In this document: in pieces, positions 1 through 8,443 of the stretch
Layout of the letters: each line of letters begins with the position of its first letter
How positions within the stretch are numbered: position 1 is the first letter of the stretch
Origin: CBDCPI01 sp965220245
Lineage (GTDB): Bacteria > Chloroflexota > Dehalococcoidia > Lucifugimonadales > UBA3495
NCBI GenBank assembly: GCA_965220245.1
Contig: CBDCPI010000006.1
Location: forward strand, 124,001 to 188,000
Direction of reading: 5' to 3'
Length of the DNA stretch: 64,000 bases
Made by a program: the position numbers and the translations under genes
The notes under the pieces: generated by a model
What the model saw: the letters and a program-made list of their open reading frames with translations, nothing else
Databases searched by the model: none
Told to the model about the DNA's origin: nothing

Positions 1-1
1 C

Positions 2-1615
2 CCTCTTTACTACGCTGGGCGCGAATTTGATCTTGTCCGTGGCCGGACCATCTTCGATTATGCCGACCGCCTCAAAGTAAGGGTTCCCACTTCCTGTGGC
101 CGGAACGGCGAGTGCCACGAGTGCATCGTGGAAATCCGCCAAGGGATGGAAGCGCTGAGCGGTTTGACCAGCGCCGAGAGGTTCCTGCGCGATAACTACC
201 GGTTGGCCTGCCAATCAACCATCGTTGATCCCGGCGCCGAGGTGGAGTTCGCCGTTCTCCGCCGTCAACCCCGTATTCTCACCCATTCCGTTCGGCGCGA
301 TGCCGCCTTGAAGCCGTTGACCCGGCGTAAAGACGACGGGGTATATTTCCAGGACCGGCGCATCGACAGCTATCGAGGCGGCATTTACGGACTGGCGGTC
401 GATGTCGGCACGACCACCGTGGTTATGAACTTGGTGGACTTGGAAAACGGGCAAGTCGCTCACACCGCGTCCTTTGAAAACCCCCAGAGGTTTGGGGGCA
501 GCGACGTGATGCACCGCATCTCTTACGACGGGGGCGAGTTCCGCGGCGAGCTTCAGCAGGTTATGCTCTCGGCCATGAACTTCGAGATCGGCGATATGAT
601 GCGGCGTTTCGGTTCGCACCGTCGCCTAATCTATGAAGTAGTTATCGTCGGCAACTCGACCATGAGGGACATCTTCTTCGGGCTGGACGTACAGACTATC
701 GGCGAAAAACCTTACCGTTCGGTTACCGAGGAGGAAGCAAGAGCCGGGTTGCGGGACTCCACGGCCCTTAACGTCCAAGCCAAAGGCTTGGGCCTGCGAG
801 TCTTCCCCGAGGCCAACGTTTATGGGGGTCCGTTGGTTGGCTGTCACGTGGGGGCCGACATCACCGCAGGCATCTTGGCTGTCGGTCTGGATGAAGCTGA
901 TGAGGTCTCGATGCTGGTAGACGTGGGGACCAACACCGAGGTAGTGGTAGGCAACCGGCATGGGATGTTGGCGGCGTCTTGCCCGGCTGGCCCGGCCTTT
1001 GAAGGAGGCCACATCGCCCACGGGATGCCGGGGTACGAAGGCGCCATCGAGTCCATCAGCCTGACCCAAGGTGGAGTCCAATACCGTACCATTGGGAACG
1101 TGGAGCCCCAGGGCATTTGCGGTTCCGGATTGGTCGACCTGTTGGCCCAGCTCCGCAGTACGGGCAGGATGAGTCCCTTGGGGGTGTTTGCCGACGGGAG
1201 CAACGAGTTCCTCTTCGCACCGGAGAGGCGGATGTCCCTTTCCCGTTCGGATATAAGCGCGCTTTCCCAAGCGAAGGCCGCCAACTACGCTGGACAGTAT
1301 ATCGTGCTCCGGCGCTTCGGTATGGCCCTTGCAGGCGTTGCGAAGTTGTACCTCGCCGGGGGCTTTGCCAATTACGTTAACGTGGCCAATGCAGTGGACA
1401 TCGGCTTCATCGCCAACCTGCCCTTGGAGAAGATCAGCAAAGTGGGCAACGCCGCATTGGAAGGGGCGACTCTGATGCTAACCTCGGGAGAGATGCGCCG
1501 GAGGGCCGAGGAAGTGGTTGGCAACATCGAGCACGTTGAGTTGGAGACCACGCCCGACTTCTTCGACATCTTTGTCGAAGGTTGCATGTTTAAGCCGATG
1601 GAGTCCTACTTCTAG
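2..1615 (+). CDS. RACE-type ferredoxin/ASKHA reductive activator of corrinoid proteins (5' partial)
   Basis: The frame is open to the window edge, so the gene begins upstream; the GTG at 128 is internal. Codons before it encode a 2Fe-2S ferredoxin motif (TSCGRNGECHEC, with a later Cys in RLACQS). Then follows an ASKHA ATPase-like domain: AVDVGTTTVV phosphate loop, VGNSTM, VDVGTNTE, and AGGFANYV near the C terminus. This is the architecture of RamA/RACE proteins, which use ATP and an iron-sulfur centre to return inactive Co(II) corrinoid to Co(I) in methyltransferase systems. The corrinoid partner is not in the window and may lie upstream. It converges on the biotin carrier gene with a 3-base gap. 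The family call is firm; the partner protein is unknown. Confidence 0.87.
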   Translation, partial: PLYYAGREFDLVRGRTIFDYADRLKVRVPTSCGRNGECHECIVEIRQGMEALSGLTSAERFLRDNYRLACQSTIVDPGAEVEFAVLRRQPRILTHSVRRDAALKPLTRRKDDGVYFQDRRIDSYRGGIYGLAVDVGTTTVVMNLVDLENGQVAHTASFENPQRFGGSDVMHRISYDGGEFRGELQQVMLSAMNFEIGDMMRRFGSHRRLIYEVVIVGNSTMRDIFFGLDVQTIGEKPYRSVTEEEARAGLRDSTALNVQAKGLGLRVFPEANVYGGPLVGCHVGADITAGILAVGLDEADEVSMLVDVGTNTEVVVGNRHGMLAASCPAGPAFEGGHIAHGMPGYEGAIESISLTQGGVQYRTIGNVEPQGICGSGLVDLLAQLRSTGRMSPLGVFADGSNEFLFAPERRMSLSRSDISALSQAKAANYAGQYIVLRRFGMALAGVAKLYLAGGFANYVNVANAVDIGFIANLPLEKISKVGNAALEGATLMLTSGEMRRRAEEVVGNIEHVELETTPDFFDIFVEGCMFKPMESYF

Positions 1616-1618
1616 GGG

Positions 1619-2059
1619 TTACTCCAACTCGACGAGGGGATCGTTGGCCTTGACCAGGTCCATCGGTTGGACGTGAATTTCCTTGATTACCCCGTTGCGA
1701 TGGGCTCGGATGCTCTGCTCCATTTTCATAGCTTCCACCACGCACACTTCGTCGCCGGCGGACACCCGGTCGCCGGGACGCACCAGTATGGAGATGACCC
1801 GTCCCGGCATGGGGGATTGAAGGACGTTTTCGGATAGAGCCGCGGAAGGTGTATGGCCTTGGGGCGCGGGCGCTTCCAACCCGGGCATCCCGGTACGGCC
1901 CCGCCGAGAGCGGGAAGGCGTTGGCGGCGGGAGGCCTTCGACTTCAACTTGGAAAGTCTCCCCTTCCACGGTGACTTCCACCGGGGAGTGGGTCAGGTCC
2001 CCCACTTGAACGGTATACCAGTTATCGCCGACTTTGATCCGGAAACTGGTTACCGCCAA
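1619..2059 (-). CDS. biotin carboxyl carrier protein
   Basis: About 146 residues. The C-terminal 75 form a biotinyl/lipoyl domain with the lysine in EAMKM as the biotin acceptor and a MPGRV lead-in. The N-terminal half (SFRIKVGDNWYTVQVGD) followed by a Pro/Arg-rich linker resembles carrier subunits of decarboxylase or acyl-CoA carboxylase complexes. I place the start at a TTG (2059) overlapping the stop of the biotin carboxylase gene, because residues before it are low-complexity and lie inside that gene; a start at 2116 remains possible. The overlap implies translational coupling. No carboxyltransferase gene is nearby, so the substrate (acetyl-, propionyl-CoA, pyruvate) cannot be stated. Confidence 0.88.
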   Translation of the reverse strand: MAVTSFRIKVGDNWYTVQVGDLTHSPVEVTVEGETFQVEVEGLPPPTPSRSRRGRTGMPGLEAPAPQGHTPSAALSENVLQSPMPGRVISILVRPGDRVSAGDEVCVVEAMKMEQSIRAHRNGVIKEIHVQPMDLVKANDPLVELE

Positions 2060-3609
2060 CCTCGTTTCCCCAAGGTGCGGGAAAGGAGTTGGGCCCGGCG
2101 GCCGTAGACCCGCCATGGGCTGAGTTCCGGCAAGGTAGAGTTCGTGGTCTGGGCGCTCTGCAGCGCAAACGCCATTGCCACCCCAATGGCCGCCGCCATT
2201 TCCCGGCCGGACTTACCGTTGCCGTTGCTATGGGCAGCGCCGTTGGACAAGTGACTTGGTTGGTGGCGCCGACGTTGCTCTATCCATAGCGGTAGGGAGC
2301 CGGTATGGTAGGCGCCGCTGGTGAACTCTTTGCTGGAAAGTATGTCCCGCATCAGGGGTATATTACACTTGACACCGGATAAACGAAATACCAACAGCGC
2401 TCGCAGCAGCAGCTTGACGGCTTCTTCGCGATTCTCTCCCCAGGCCATGACTTTCGCTAGTAAGGGCTCGTACTCCAGAGCCACCTGGTAACCGCTGTAG
2501 AGCGCGGTGTCGACCCGGATATTCTCCCCCTCGGGCAAGTGTACTTCGTCGATAACGCCGGTGTCGGGCAAGAAGGTGTCCGGGTCCTCCGGGTAGATAC
2601 GCGCTTCTATGGCGTGGCCCTTGGGCCTAATATCATCTTGGTCCAATTGCAGGTGTTCCCCGGCGGCTACCCTGATTTGCAACTCCACCACGTCGACGCC
2701 GGTAAGCATCTCGGTGACGCCGTGCTCCACTTGGAGCCGGGGATTCATTTCCAAGAAATAGACTTGGTCGTCCGCGGTAACTAAGAACTCCACGGTGCCG
2801 GCGTTGGTATAGCCGATCTTCCGCCCCAGCTTCAAAGCTAGCTGGCAAATCTTCTTTCGCTGTTTTGGGGTTAGCTTGGCGGCGTGGCTTTCCTCGATGA
2901 GCTTCTGGTGACGCCGTTGAACGGAGCAGTCCCGCTCATAGAGGTGCAGTAATTTACCGTGCTGATCGCCGATTAGCTGCACTTCGATGTGGGAGGCGTC
3001 CTTGAGGTAACGCTCGAAATACAGCTTAGAACTGCCGAAAGCGTGTTCGGCCAACTGGCGAGTCCGCTCAATGATCGGCAGGAGTTCATCCATGGACTCG
3101 ATGATGTGGATGCCGATGCCGCCGCCGCCTTCGGTCGCCTTGACCATCAGCGGGAACCCCAGTTTCCAGGCCCGGTCGATAGCCTGGCTGTTGGGTACCG
3201 CTTCGTCGGTACCGGGGAGAATCGGGAGCCCAGCCTTGCGGGCCAGCTTACGGGCGCGAAGTTTGTCGCCCATTTTCTCCATGACTTCCGGGGTGGGACC
3301 GATGAATCGAATCCCGGCTTCCTCAAACTGCCGGGCGCAGTGGGGATTCTCGGAGAAAAACCCGTAGCCGGGGTGCACCGCATCGGCGCCGCTTTCGAGG
3401 GCGATCGCTATGACCTTCTGCCAGTTGAGGTAGCTTTCTTGAGGAGGGGCGCCTCCGGCAAGATAAGCTTCATCCGCCATTTGCACGTGCTGCGCGTTGC
3501 GGTCCACCTCCGAGTAAATTGCTACTGTCTTGATTCCCAGGTTGCGGCAGGTGCGAATAATCCGGCAGGCAATTTCGCCCCGGTTGGCTATCAATATTTT
3601 GCTAAACAC
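2050..3609 (-). CDS. accC: biotin carboxylase
   Basis: About 519 residues with the normal order: N-terminal Rossmann-like segment (FSKILIANRGEIACRIIRT), ATP-grasp domain with glycine-rich loop GGGGIGIHI, then FLEMNPRLQVEHGVTE and the C-terminal domain (GHAIEARIYPEDP). It carboxylates biotin on the neighbouring carrier protein using ATP and bicarbonate. The GTG at 3609 is chosen because it begins the conserved FSKILIANRG and has GAGGAAGA just upstream; an open frame continues to 3666 without homology. The C terminus carries a Ser/Asn/His-rich tail beyond the usual end, overlapping the carrier gene. Confidence 0.92.
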   Translation of the reverse strand: MFSKILIANRGEIACRIIRTCRNLGIKTVAIYSEVDRNAQHVQMADEAYLAGGAPPQESYLNWQKVIAIALESGADAVHPGYGFFSENPHCARQFEEAGIRFIGPTPEVMEKMGDKLRARKLARKAGLPILPGTDEAVPNSQAIDRAWKLGFPLMVKATEGGGGIGIHIIESMDELLPIIERTRQLAEHAFGSSKLYFERYLKDASHIEVQLIGDQHGKLLHLYERDCSVQRRHQKLIEESHAAKLTPKQRKKICQLALKLGRKIGYTNAGTVEFLVTADDQVYFLEMNPRLQVEHGVTEMLTGVDVVELQIRVAAGEHLQLDQDDIRPKGHAIEARIYPEDPDTFLPDTGVIDEVHLPEGENIRVDTALYSGYQVALEYEPLLAKVMAWGENREEAVKLLLRALLVFRLSGVKCNIPLMRDILSSKEFTSGAYHTGSLPLWIEQRRRHQPSHLSNGAAHSNGNGKSGREMAAAIGVAMAFALQSAQTTNSTLPELSPWRVYGRRAQLLSRTLGKRGWR

Positions 3610-3702
3610 TCTCTTCCTCGCCCTACATCGAAGGGCGTTGGCTCCCTCGGCCGTCTCACCAGGCACTAAAGTTTACCTGAGCGGCTTTTACTGAAGCGGC
3701 TT

Positions 3703-3849
3703 TTACTAATACGTAAACAAAGAACTAAACTCTAGCCTTTCCGTCGTCACCCCCGCTTTCGCAGGAGTCCAGAAGGCGGTGCAGTGGATTCCCGCGAAAG
3801 CGGGAATGACGGGAGGGGATGATTAAGATATTTACTCACGCATCAGTAA
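3703..3849. repeat. MITE-like inverted repeat, family B
   Basis: Imperfect terminal inverted repeats (TTACTAATACGTAAAC left; reverse complement of the right end TTACTGATGCGTGAGT) enclose a core of facing arms rich in cccgctttcgc/gcgaaagcggg. The same right end (cacgtatcagtaa) recurs near 17100 and 22850. A short direct repeat, gcggcttttact, precedes it. There is no coding capacity. It fills the gap between accC and recO. Confidence 0.6.
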
Positions 3850-3856
3850 TCAGGTG

Positions 3857-4636
3857 CTAAGTATACACCTCCCGGTTAGACTCACTACGTAGCTGTTCAA
3901 CGAACGACTTTGAGCGAATTTCCCGCTCCAGCCAGTACTTCACGGCGCTGCCGGTTAAAGATTCGATCTCGTTTGCTAGTGGGGGAGTTAGTTTAATGAG
4001 AACGATGTCCGGTAGCTGCCCCCGGTCCAGCAGCCGCAAGACTTTAAGGGCCCGCAGCGACAGGGGCCGAACTTGGCCCCCCTCCGGCCGGCAGTCCAAG
4101 CAGAGGGTCCCCCCGACGGCCGGACTGAAGCGGTGTTGGCCGGGGGCCAAAGTCTTGCGGCACTCTACGCATTGGTATAACTCCGGCATAAACCCGGAGA
4201 CCCGAAGCAAATGAAGCTCGAAGTAGCGCAGCGGCCACGGGGAATCGAGGTGCTGGTCGATGCACCGGAGAGTTTCCAAGGCTAAGCTGTAGAGTTGTTG
4301 GCTCGGGCTGGATTCTTGGCCAAAGCCCTCCAATAGCTCGGCCACGTAGACGCCGTTGCTAACCGCGGTCAAGTCGCTTTTCAGGTGCGGGAAGCTTCCG
4401 ACGACTTGGGCTTGGTTGATGTAATCGAAATTGCGGCCGTGGGAGAAGGATGCTTGGAGCTGAGTGAGCGGCTCCAGGTGGCCTACCAGCCTGCTGGTGG
4501 ACCGCCGGGCCCCTTTGGCCACGGCCCTCACCTTGCCCCGTTCCCGGGTGAACAGCGTCACCAGCAGGTCCGCTTCGGCCAATGGAGAGTTTTTGAGGGT
4601 CAATGCTTCGCATTGATACGACCGGGACACTGGCAT
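3857..4636 (-). CDS. recO: DNA repair protein RecO
   Basis: 259 residues, normal length. It has an N-terminal OB fold (SYQCEALTLKNSPLAEADLLVTLFT, RGKVRAVAKGARR), a helical middle, and a zinc-binding pair CVEC...CLDC. RecO binds single-stranded DNA and SSB and, with RecR, loads RecA at gaps. It is followed upstream by recR with one base between the genes, so the two RecFOR partners are co-transcribed with ybaB and dnaX, a common bacterial order. Confidence 0.95.
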   Translation of the reverse strand: MPVSRSYQCEALTLKNSPLAEADLLVTLFTRERGKVRAVAKGARRSTSRLVGHLEPLTQLQASFSHGRNFDYINQAQVVGSFPHLKSDLTAVSNGVYVAELLEGFGQESSPSQQLYSLALETLRCIDQHLDSPWPLRYFELHLLRVSGFMPELYQCVECRKTLAPGQHRFSPAVGGTLCLDCRPEGGQVRPLSLRALKVLRLLDRGQLPDIVLIKLTPPLANEIESLTGSAVKYWLEREIRSKSFVEQLRSESNREVYT

Positions 4637-4637
4637 A

Positions 4638-5252
4638 TCAAAGTTCCTGGCGCCCTTGGAAAGCCCGGCTTAAGGTCATTTCATCGGTATATTCCAGGGA
4701 GCCGCCCACCGGCAGTCCCCGGGCTAAGTGGGTGACTTTGATCTCCTGATGGGCAAGGTGCCTACGAATATACATAGCGGTAGCTTCGCCTTCCAGCGTA
4801 GGGTTGGTGGCAATGACCACCTCGCCAACATCGCCGCTGGACAAGCGTGAAAAAAGCTCCTTCAGCTTAAGCTGGTCGGGTCCGATGCCATTGATCGGCG
4901 AGAGAGCCCCGTGGAGTACGTGGTACAGACCCCGGTAACAGCGGGTCCGCTCTAGGGCCAGTACGTCCAAGGGTTCTTCGACCACACAAATCGAGTCTTG
5001 ATTACGGCGGGGGTCGGAGCAGATGGAGCAAGGGGAGACGTCGGACAGGTTCTGGCAGCCATCGCAGAAGATGATATTTTGCTTAACCGCGCTTACTGCA
5101 TCCGCCAACGCGTAGGCCTCGTCTTCCGACAGGCGGATGATGTAGTAGGCCAAGCGCTGGGCAGTCTTGGGGCCGATGCCGGGGAGCTTGTTCAACTCCT
5201 GCACCAAGCGGGCCAAAGACGGCGCGGCCGACGGTAATGGATCGCTACTCAT
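4638..5252 (-). CDS. recR: recombination protein RecR
   Basis: 204 residues. Helix-hairpin-helix LNKLPGIGPKTAQRLA at the N terminus, four-cysteine zinc finger (CDGCQN...CSIC), then a Toprim domain (ICVVEEP, ATNPTLEGEATA) and the C-terminal GGSLEYTDEMTLSRAF. RecR forms a ring clamp on DNA and works with RecO in gap repair. It sits between ybaB and recO on the same strand; a 53-base gap to ybaB suggests one operon. Confidence 0.97.
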   Translation of the reverse strand: MSSDPLPSAAPSLARLVQELNKLPGIGPKTAQRLAYYIIRLSEDEAYALADAVSAVKQNIIFCDGCQNLSDVSPCSICSDPRRNQDSICVVEEPLDVLALERTRCYRGLYHVLHGALSPINGIGPDQLKLKELFSRLSSGDVGEVVIATNPTLEGEATAMYIRRHLAHQEIKVTHLARGLPVGGSLEYTDEMTLSRAFQGRQEL

Positions 5253-5305
5253 CGGATGAAAATGGGCCGTTACTCATCAGGTAGACTGGACCCTGCCAAG
5301 GATTG

Positions 5306-5602
5306 CTAGAGTCCCGGGATTTTCAGGCCGCCGGTCAAGGGCCCCATTTTTTGGGCCGCTAGCTCTTGGGCTTTGGCGAAGGCGTCGTTTATGGCTGCGG
5401 CGACCAAGTCTTGGAGCAGTTCCACGTCTTCAGCAGCTTCCGGCTCGATGGTCACCGAGTCCACCACCTGTTTGCCGGACATGCTGACTTTGACCACACC
5501 TCCGCCGGAGGTGCCTTCCACCATGAGGGTCTCCAGTTCCTCCTGAATTTTCTGGAGCTGGGCCAACTGTTTCTGGGCTTGACGCATCATGTTACGGTTC
5601 AT
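5306..5602 (-). CDS. ybaB: YbaB/EbfC family nucleoid-associated protein
   Basis: 98 residues: N-terminal coiled-coil helix (MRQAQKQLAQLQKIQEELE), central beta sheet (VEGTSGGGVVKVSMSGKQ), and a C-terminal helix ending in PGL. This small dimeric DNA-binding family is nearly always encoded between dnaX and recR, as here. The start codon overlaps the dnaX stop by 4 bases, implying coupling. Confidence 0.95.
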   Translation of the reverse strand: MNRNMMRQAQKQLAQLQKIQEELETLMVEGTSGGGVVKVSMSGKQVVDSVTIEPEAAEDVELLQDLVAAAINDAFAKAQELAAQKMGPLTGGLKIPGL

Positions 5603-7293
5603 TCGGGAACCTCCTCTAGGATTCTGGCGCCCATGCCCATGGCGGTGCGGACCAAGGGGCTATTCTGGGCGGTCCGGGGCGAGGGGCCCCCGGCGCCGTT
5701 GTCCTCGGTTAAAGTAATCTTAAACTCGTAGTGCCGACCGAAAAGCTGGTCAATCGTCTCGGTAACAACTCCCCGCGACTTGGGGTCCTCCATCTCTTCT
5801 TGCATCCGTTCCATGTGCGTGCGATGCGCGAATCCCAACACCAAGGTCTCCTCTTCCAGCAAGACGTTGCCCGGTCTACAGTCCCTCAGCAGGGCGCCTA
5901 GGTTGTACTTCTTTCCTTTGTGACGCCCCAAGGCCTTCACCGTTGCGGCCCAAGCTTGAGCCAAGTCGCCGCCTTCTTCTAAGCCTGGGTCCGGTGAGCC
6001 CGGGTCCGGGGGAATTGGCGCCACGGGGGCCGGCCCGGCTTGCGGCGCCTGGGGTTCCCGGGGAGGGGCCTCGGCCACCGGTTGAGGGGCTGGCCGGGTC
6101 TCCCGCGCCTGATTTCGCCCGGTTGATGCCGGGGTTGGGGCGACGGAGGATGGCGGGGCGGAACGCCCAGCAGGCGCGGCGGACTGGGCCGTGGTCTGGG
6201 CCACCGGAGCCGGAGCTTGGCCTTGGCAAATCTCTACCACGGCTAACTCCAGCGGCAGGGTCGATGGGGCGTCGTACCGTAGGTTCACTTCGCCCCAGAT
6301 TCTCACCGCCGACACGATTCGCCAAGCGGGCAGTCGTCCCACCAGTTCCTGAAGTTGGGCCGTTACGTGGTTGGGGAGGTCCAGTGAGTCTCCCGAGCCC
6401 CAATTCAATAGCAGGGCCGCTCTCAGGAGCTCCAGGGTTTGCCGGTGAAGCTGGCGTAGGTCGGTCCCGTCCCAAGCGGCTTGGTTGACCGCGCCCAAAG
6501 ACGCCGAAGTATTGCCCATCAGCAGGTAATGGACCAACTCCAGCCACCGCTCGCCGTGCCCCAATCCCAACAGCTCTTCAACCTGGTGGAGCCCCACTCC
6601 TTCGGTGTAGGATACTACCAGTTGCTCCAAGAGGTTCTGGGCATCCCTTAGGCTTCCGGCCGCGTAGCGCGACACCAAGCGCAACGCTTCGGGTTCCACG
6701 CTGACGCCTTCGGTATCGACGATGTGAGAAAGGCGGTTATAAATAAGCTCCGAAGGGATGCGGCGAAAGTCGAACCGCTGACACCGGGAGATAATAGTCG
6801 GCAGGATCTTGTGGGCCTCGGTGGTGCACAAAACAAAGATAACGTGTCCGGGCGGCTCCTCCAAAGTCTTCAAGAAAGCGTTGGATGCCGCGTCGGTGAG
6901 CATGTGGGCTTCGTCGATGATGTATACCTTGCGGCTGCCTTGCGCCGGGGAGAAATTGACTTTCTCCCGGATGTCCCGGACTTCGTCGATACCCCGGTTG
7001 CTGGCGGCGTCCAGCTCAATAATGTCCATGAACCGGCCGTCGTTGATGTCTTGGCAGATGGCGCAGGCATTGCAAGGGTCGCCATCTTGAGGAGCGAGAC
7101 AGTTGACGGCTTTAGAGATGATTCGCGCGGTGGTGGTCTTTCCGGAACCGCGGGGCCCGCAAAACAGATAGGAGTGGGAAACTCGTCCCTGTTTGACCGA
7201 CTGGCGCAACGTAGTAGCCACGTGCTCTTGGCCCACCAAGTCGGCGAAGCTGCCGGGCCGCCACTTGCGGTAGTAGACCTGGGTGCTCATCAA
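5599..7293 (-). CDS. dnaX: DNA polymerase III subunit gamma/tau
   Basis: 564 residues. AAA+ clamp-loader module at the N terminus: YRKWRPGSFADLVGQEHV, Walker A GPRGSGKTT, four zinc-binding cysteines around CNACAIC, Walker B IDEAHML, sensor TTEAHKILPTIISRCQRFDF. A Pro/Ala-rich linker (about residues 370-440) leads to a tau-type C-terminal domain. It loads the sliding clamp in the replisome. First gene of the dnaX-ybaB-recR-recO run. I saw no slippery A-run that would clearly produce a short gamma form. Confidence 0.96.
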   Translation of the reverse strand: MMSTQVYYRKWRPGSFADLVGQEHVATTLRQSVKQGRVSHSYLFCGPRGSGKTTTARIISKAVNCLAPQDGDPCNACAICQDINDGRFMDIIELDAASNRGIDEVRDIREKVNFSPAQGSRKVYIIDEAHMLTDAASNAFLKTLEEPPGHVIFVLCTTEAHKILPTIISRCQRFDFRRIPSELIYNRLSHIVDTEGVSVEPEALRLVSRYAAGSLRDAQNLLEQLVVSYTEGVGLHQVEELLGLGHGERWLELVHYLLMGNTSASLGAVNQAAWDGTDLRQLHRQTLELLRAALLLNWGSGDSLDLPNHVTAQLQELVGRLPAWRIVSAVRIWGEVNLRYDAPSTLPLELAVVEICQGQAPAPVAQTTAQSAAPAGRSAPPSSVAPTPASTGRNQARETRPAPQPVAEAPPREPQAPQAGPAPVAPIPPDPGSPDPGLEEGGDLAQAWAATVKALGRHKGKKYNLGALLRDCRPGNVLLEEETLVLGFAHRTHMERMQEEMEDPKSRGVVTETIDQLFGRHYEFKITLTEDNGAGGPSPRTAQNSPLVRTAMGMGARILEEVPE

Positions 7294-7644
7294 ATCGCGG
7301 CCCCAGCAAGATTCGAATTGACCATACGGTTACGCCGTATTTTCTTCTAGCGGGGGATGTGTTTGGGTAATCCCGGCTAGGAGACAAGACTTCAATTGAT
7401 ATTACGCACCCGTCCACGCATAATGTCAAGTGTCCACACGCATCTTGTAGGACGATTGCAAAGTCAGTCAGGCCCTTTTCATTGTCACCCTGAGCGCAGC
7501 GAAGGGTCTCTCCACTGGTAGCTGAGATTCTTCGCTGCGCTCAGAATGACAGGTAGTGGTGGAGACTTTGCAATCGTCCCACGCGTCTTTGTGAGAGGGA
7601 ACCCTGCGGAGTAATCTGGAACGTACTGAGTAAGGAATGCTTAT
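7294..7644. other. intergenic region upstream of dnaX
   Basis: No convincing gene. I looked for the SRP RNA often found beside dnaX and did not find its conserved GGAAG/GGAA core on either strand. It contains the MITE at 7450-7579. Promoters for dnaX (minus) and the coiled-coil gene (plus) must lie here but no clear -35/-10 pair stands out. Confidence 0.5.
7450..7579. repeat. MITE, family A (complete copy)
   Basis: 130 bp with perfect 15-bp terminal inverted repeats GGACGATTGCAAAGT at 7450-7464 and 7565-7579. Inside, a second inverted pair (tgagcgcagcgaagggtctctccact against the matching arm) makes a long hairpin. A truncated copy lies at 15094-15189. No ORF. Confidence 0.75.
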
Positions 7645-7968
7645 ATGGCTACGGAAATTGAACGCATTAGTCGGCTTGAAGGCGGCTACGAGCACTTAGC
7701 AACAAAAGAAAACATCGTCGAGACCAAGGCTGATATTGCAAAATTGGATGGAGAGATGCGTGAGCTACGGGGAGAGATGCGTGCGGGTCTCGCTGAGCTA
7801 CGGGGAGAGATGCGTGCGGGTCTCGCTGAGCTACGGGGAGAGATGGGTACCGGTCTCGCTGAGCTACGGGGAGAGATGCGTGGGAGTTTATTAGCTATCC
7901 GATGGACCATGACAATGGTGGGTATCGGACTGGCAGGTCTCACCGTAGCGCTCAAGTTCTTGGGGTAA
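7645..7968 (+). CDS. small coiled-coil protein with in-frame 33-bp repeats and a C-terminal membrane segment
   Basis: 107 residues. After a short N-terminal helix come about four tandem 11-residue units of the form LRGEMRAGLAE, encoded by nearly identical 33-bp DNA repeats between about 7758 and 7890. The last about 22 residues (MTMVGIGLAGLTVALKFLG) form one transmembrane helix. The predicted product is a membrane-tethered coiled coil. I do not recognise a named family; similar proteins are usually called hypothetical or DUF1640-like. Identical repeats imply recent expansion and likely length variation between strains. An ATG with GGAATG upstream is a fair start. Confidence 0.65.
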   Translation: MATEIERISRLEGGYEHLATKENIVETKADIAKLDGEMRELRGEMRAGLAELRGEMRAGLAELRGEMGTGLAELRGEMRGSLLAIRWTMTMVGIGLAGLTVALKFLG

Positions 7969-8023
7969 CCTAGCAAAAATAAGGATTCGTGACCCTTGGG
8001 GGTCATGCCGGGGCTAAGGAGCC

Positions 8024-8416
8024 ATGACAACCAGAGAAGCGAAAACGATCGAAGGACATGTTACTGTCGCTTTGGAGTTTCTGGAGCATGCTGACCGGGA
8101 ATTTGCTGCTGGCGAACATTTGCAAGGCTCGGAGAAGCTATGAGGCCCGGCATCGCAATCTATCATGGCTGTCGCCATGCAAAGAGGGTGGCGCTTCGGC
8201 AAAAGCAATAATCGAGCAGACGTAGTAGAACGATTGGTCAAAGAACACAACGATCCGTTGTTGGAATTGTGGTTTGGCGTAGCTGAGAAGTTTCACGCCA
8301 ACTTTTACCATGATTTTATGGAGGATGATTAGATTGCGCGGGAGCGCCCGATGGTTAGCCGCTTTGTCCATCGGATGCTGGAGATGGTGGAGAGGAAGTC
8401 GTCAGACGATTCATGA
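8024..8416 (+). pseudogene. PaREP1/HEPN-like gene with two in-frame stops
   Basis: One continuous frame of 131 codons from ATG 8024 is interrupted by TGA at 8141 and TAG at 8330. Read through, it gives EHADREFAAGEHLQGSEKL-stop-GPASQSIM, AMQRGWRFG, and VSRFVHRMLEMVE. The spacing of these blocks matches the intact PaREP1-like protein at 19180-19530 (EKGWGAAAQIV, AAQRGWQHN, VGRFLDKLE). The TGA falls where the homologue has Trp. With no SECIS-like hairpin and a second stop, decay is the simplest reading. Its 3' end lies just before an insertion sequence. Confidence 0.72.
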
Positions 8417-8443
8417 AGAATCGGAGCTAACCAGAGCGTTTAA

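Noticed and set aside
2989..3669. 226-codon open frame opposite biotin carboxylase
   Set aside because: It is a shadow of accC; the minus strand has full family homology.
7294..7449. SRP (4.5S) RNA or tRNA upstream of dnaX
   Set aside because: The conserved SRP core and a foldable cloverleaf are absent; gattcgaatt looks like a T loop but its stem does not pair.
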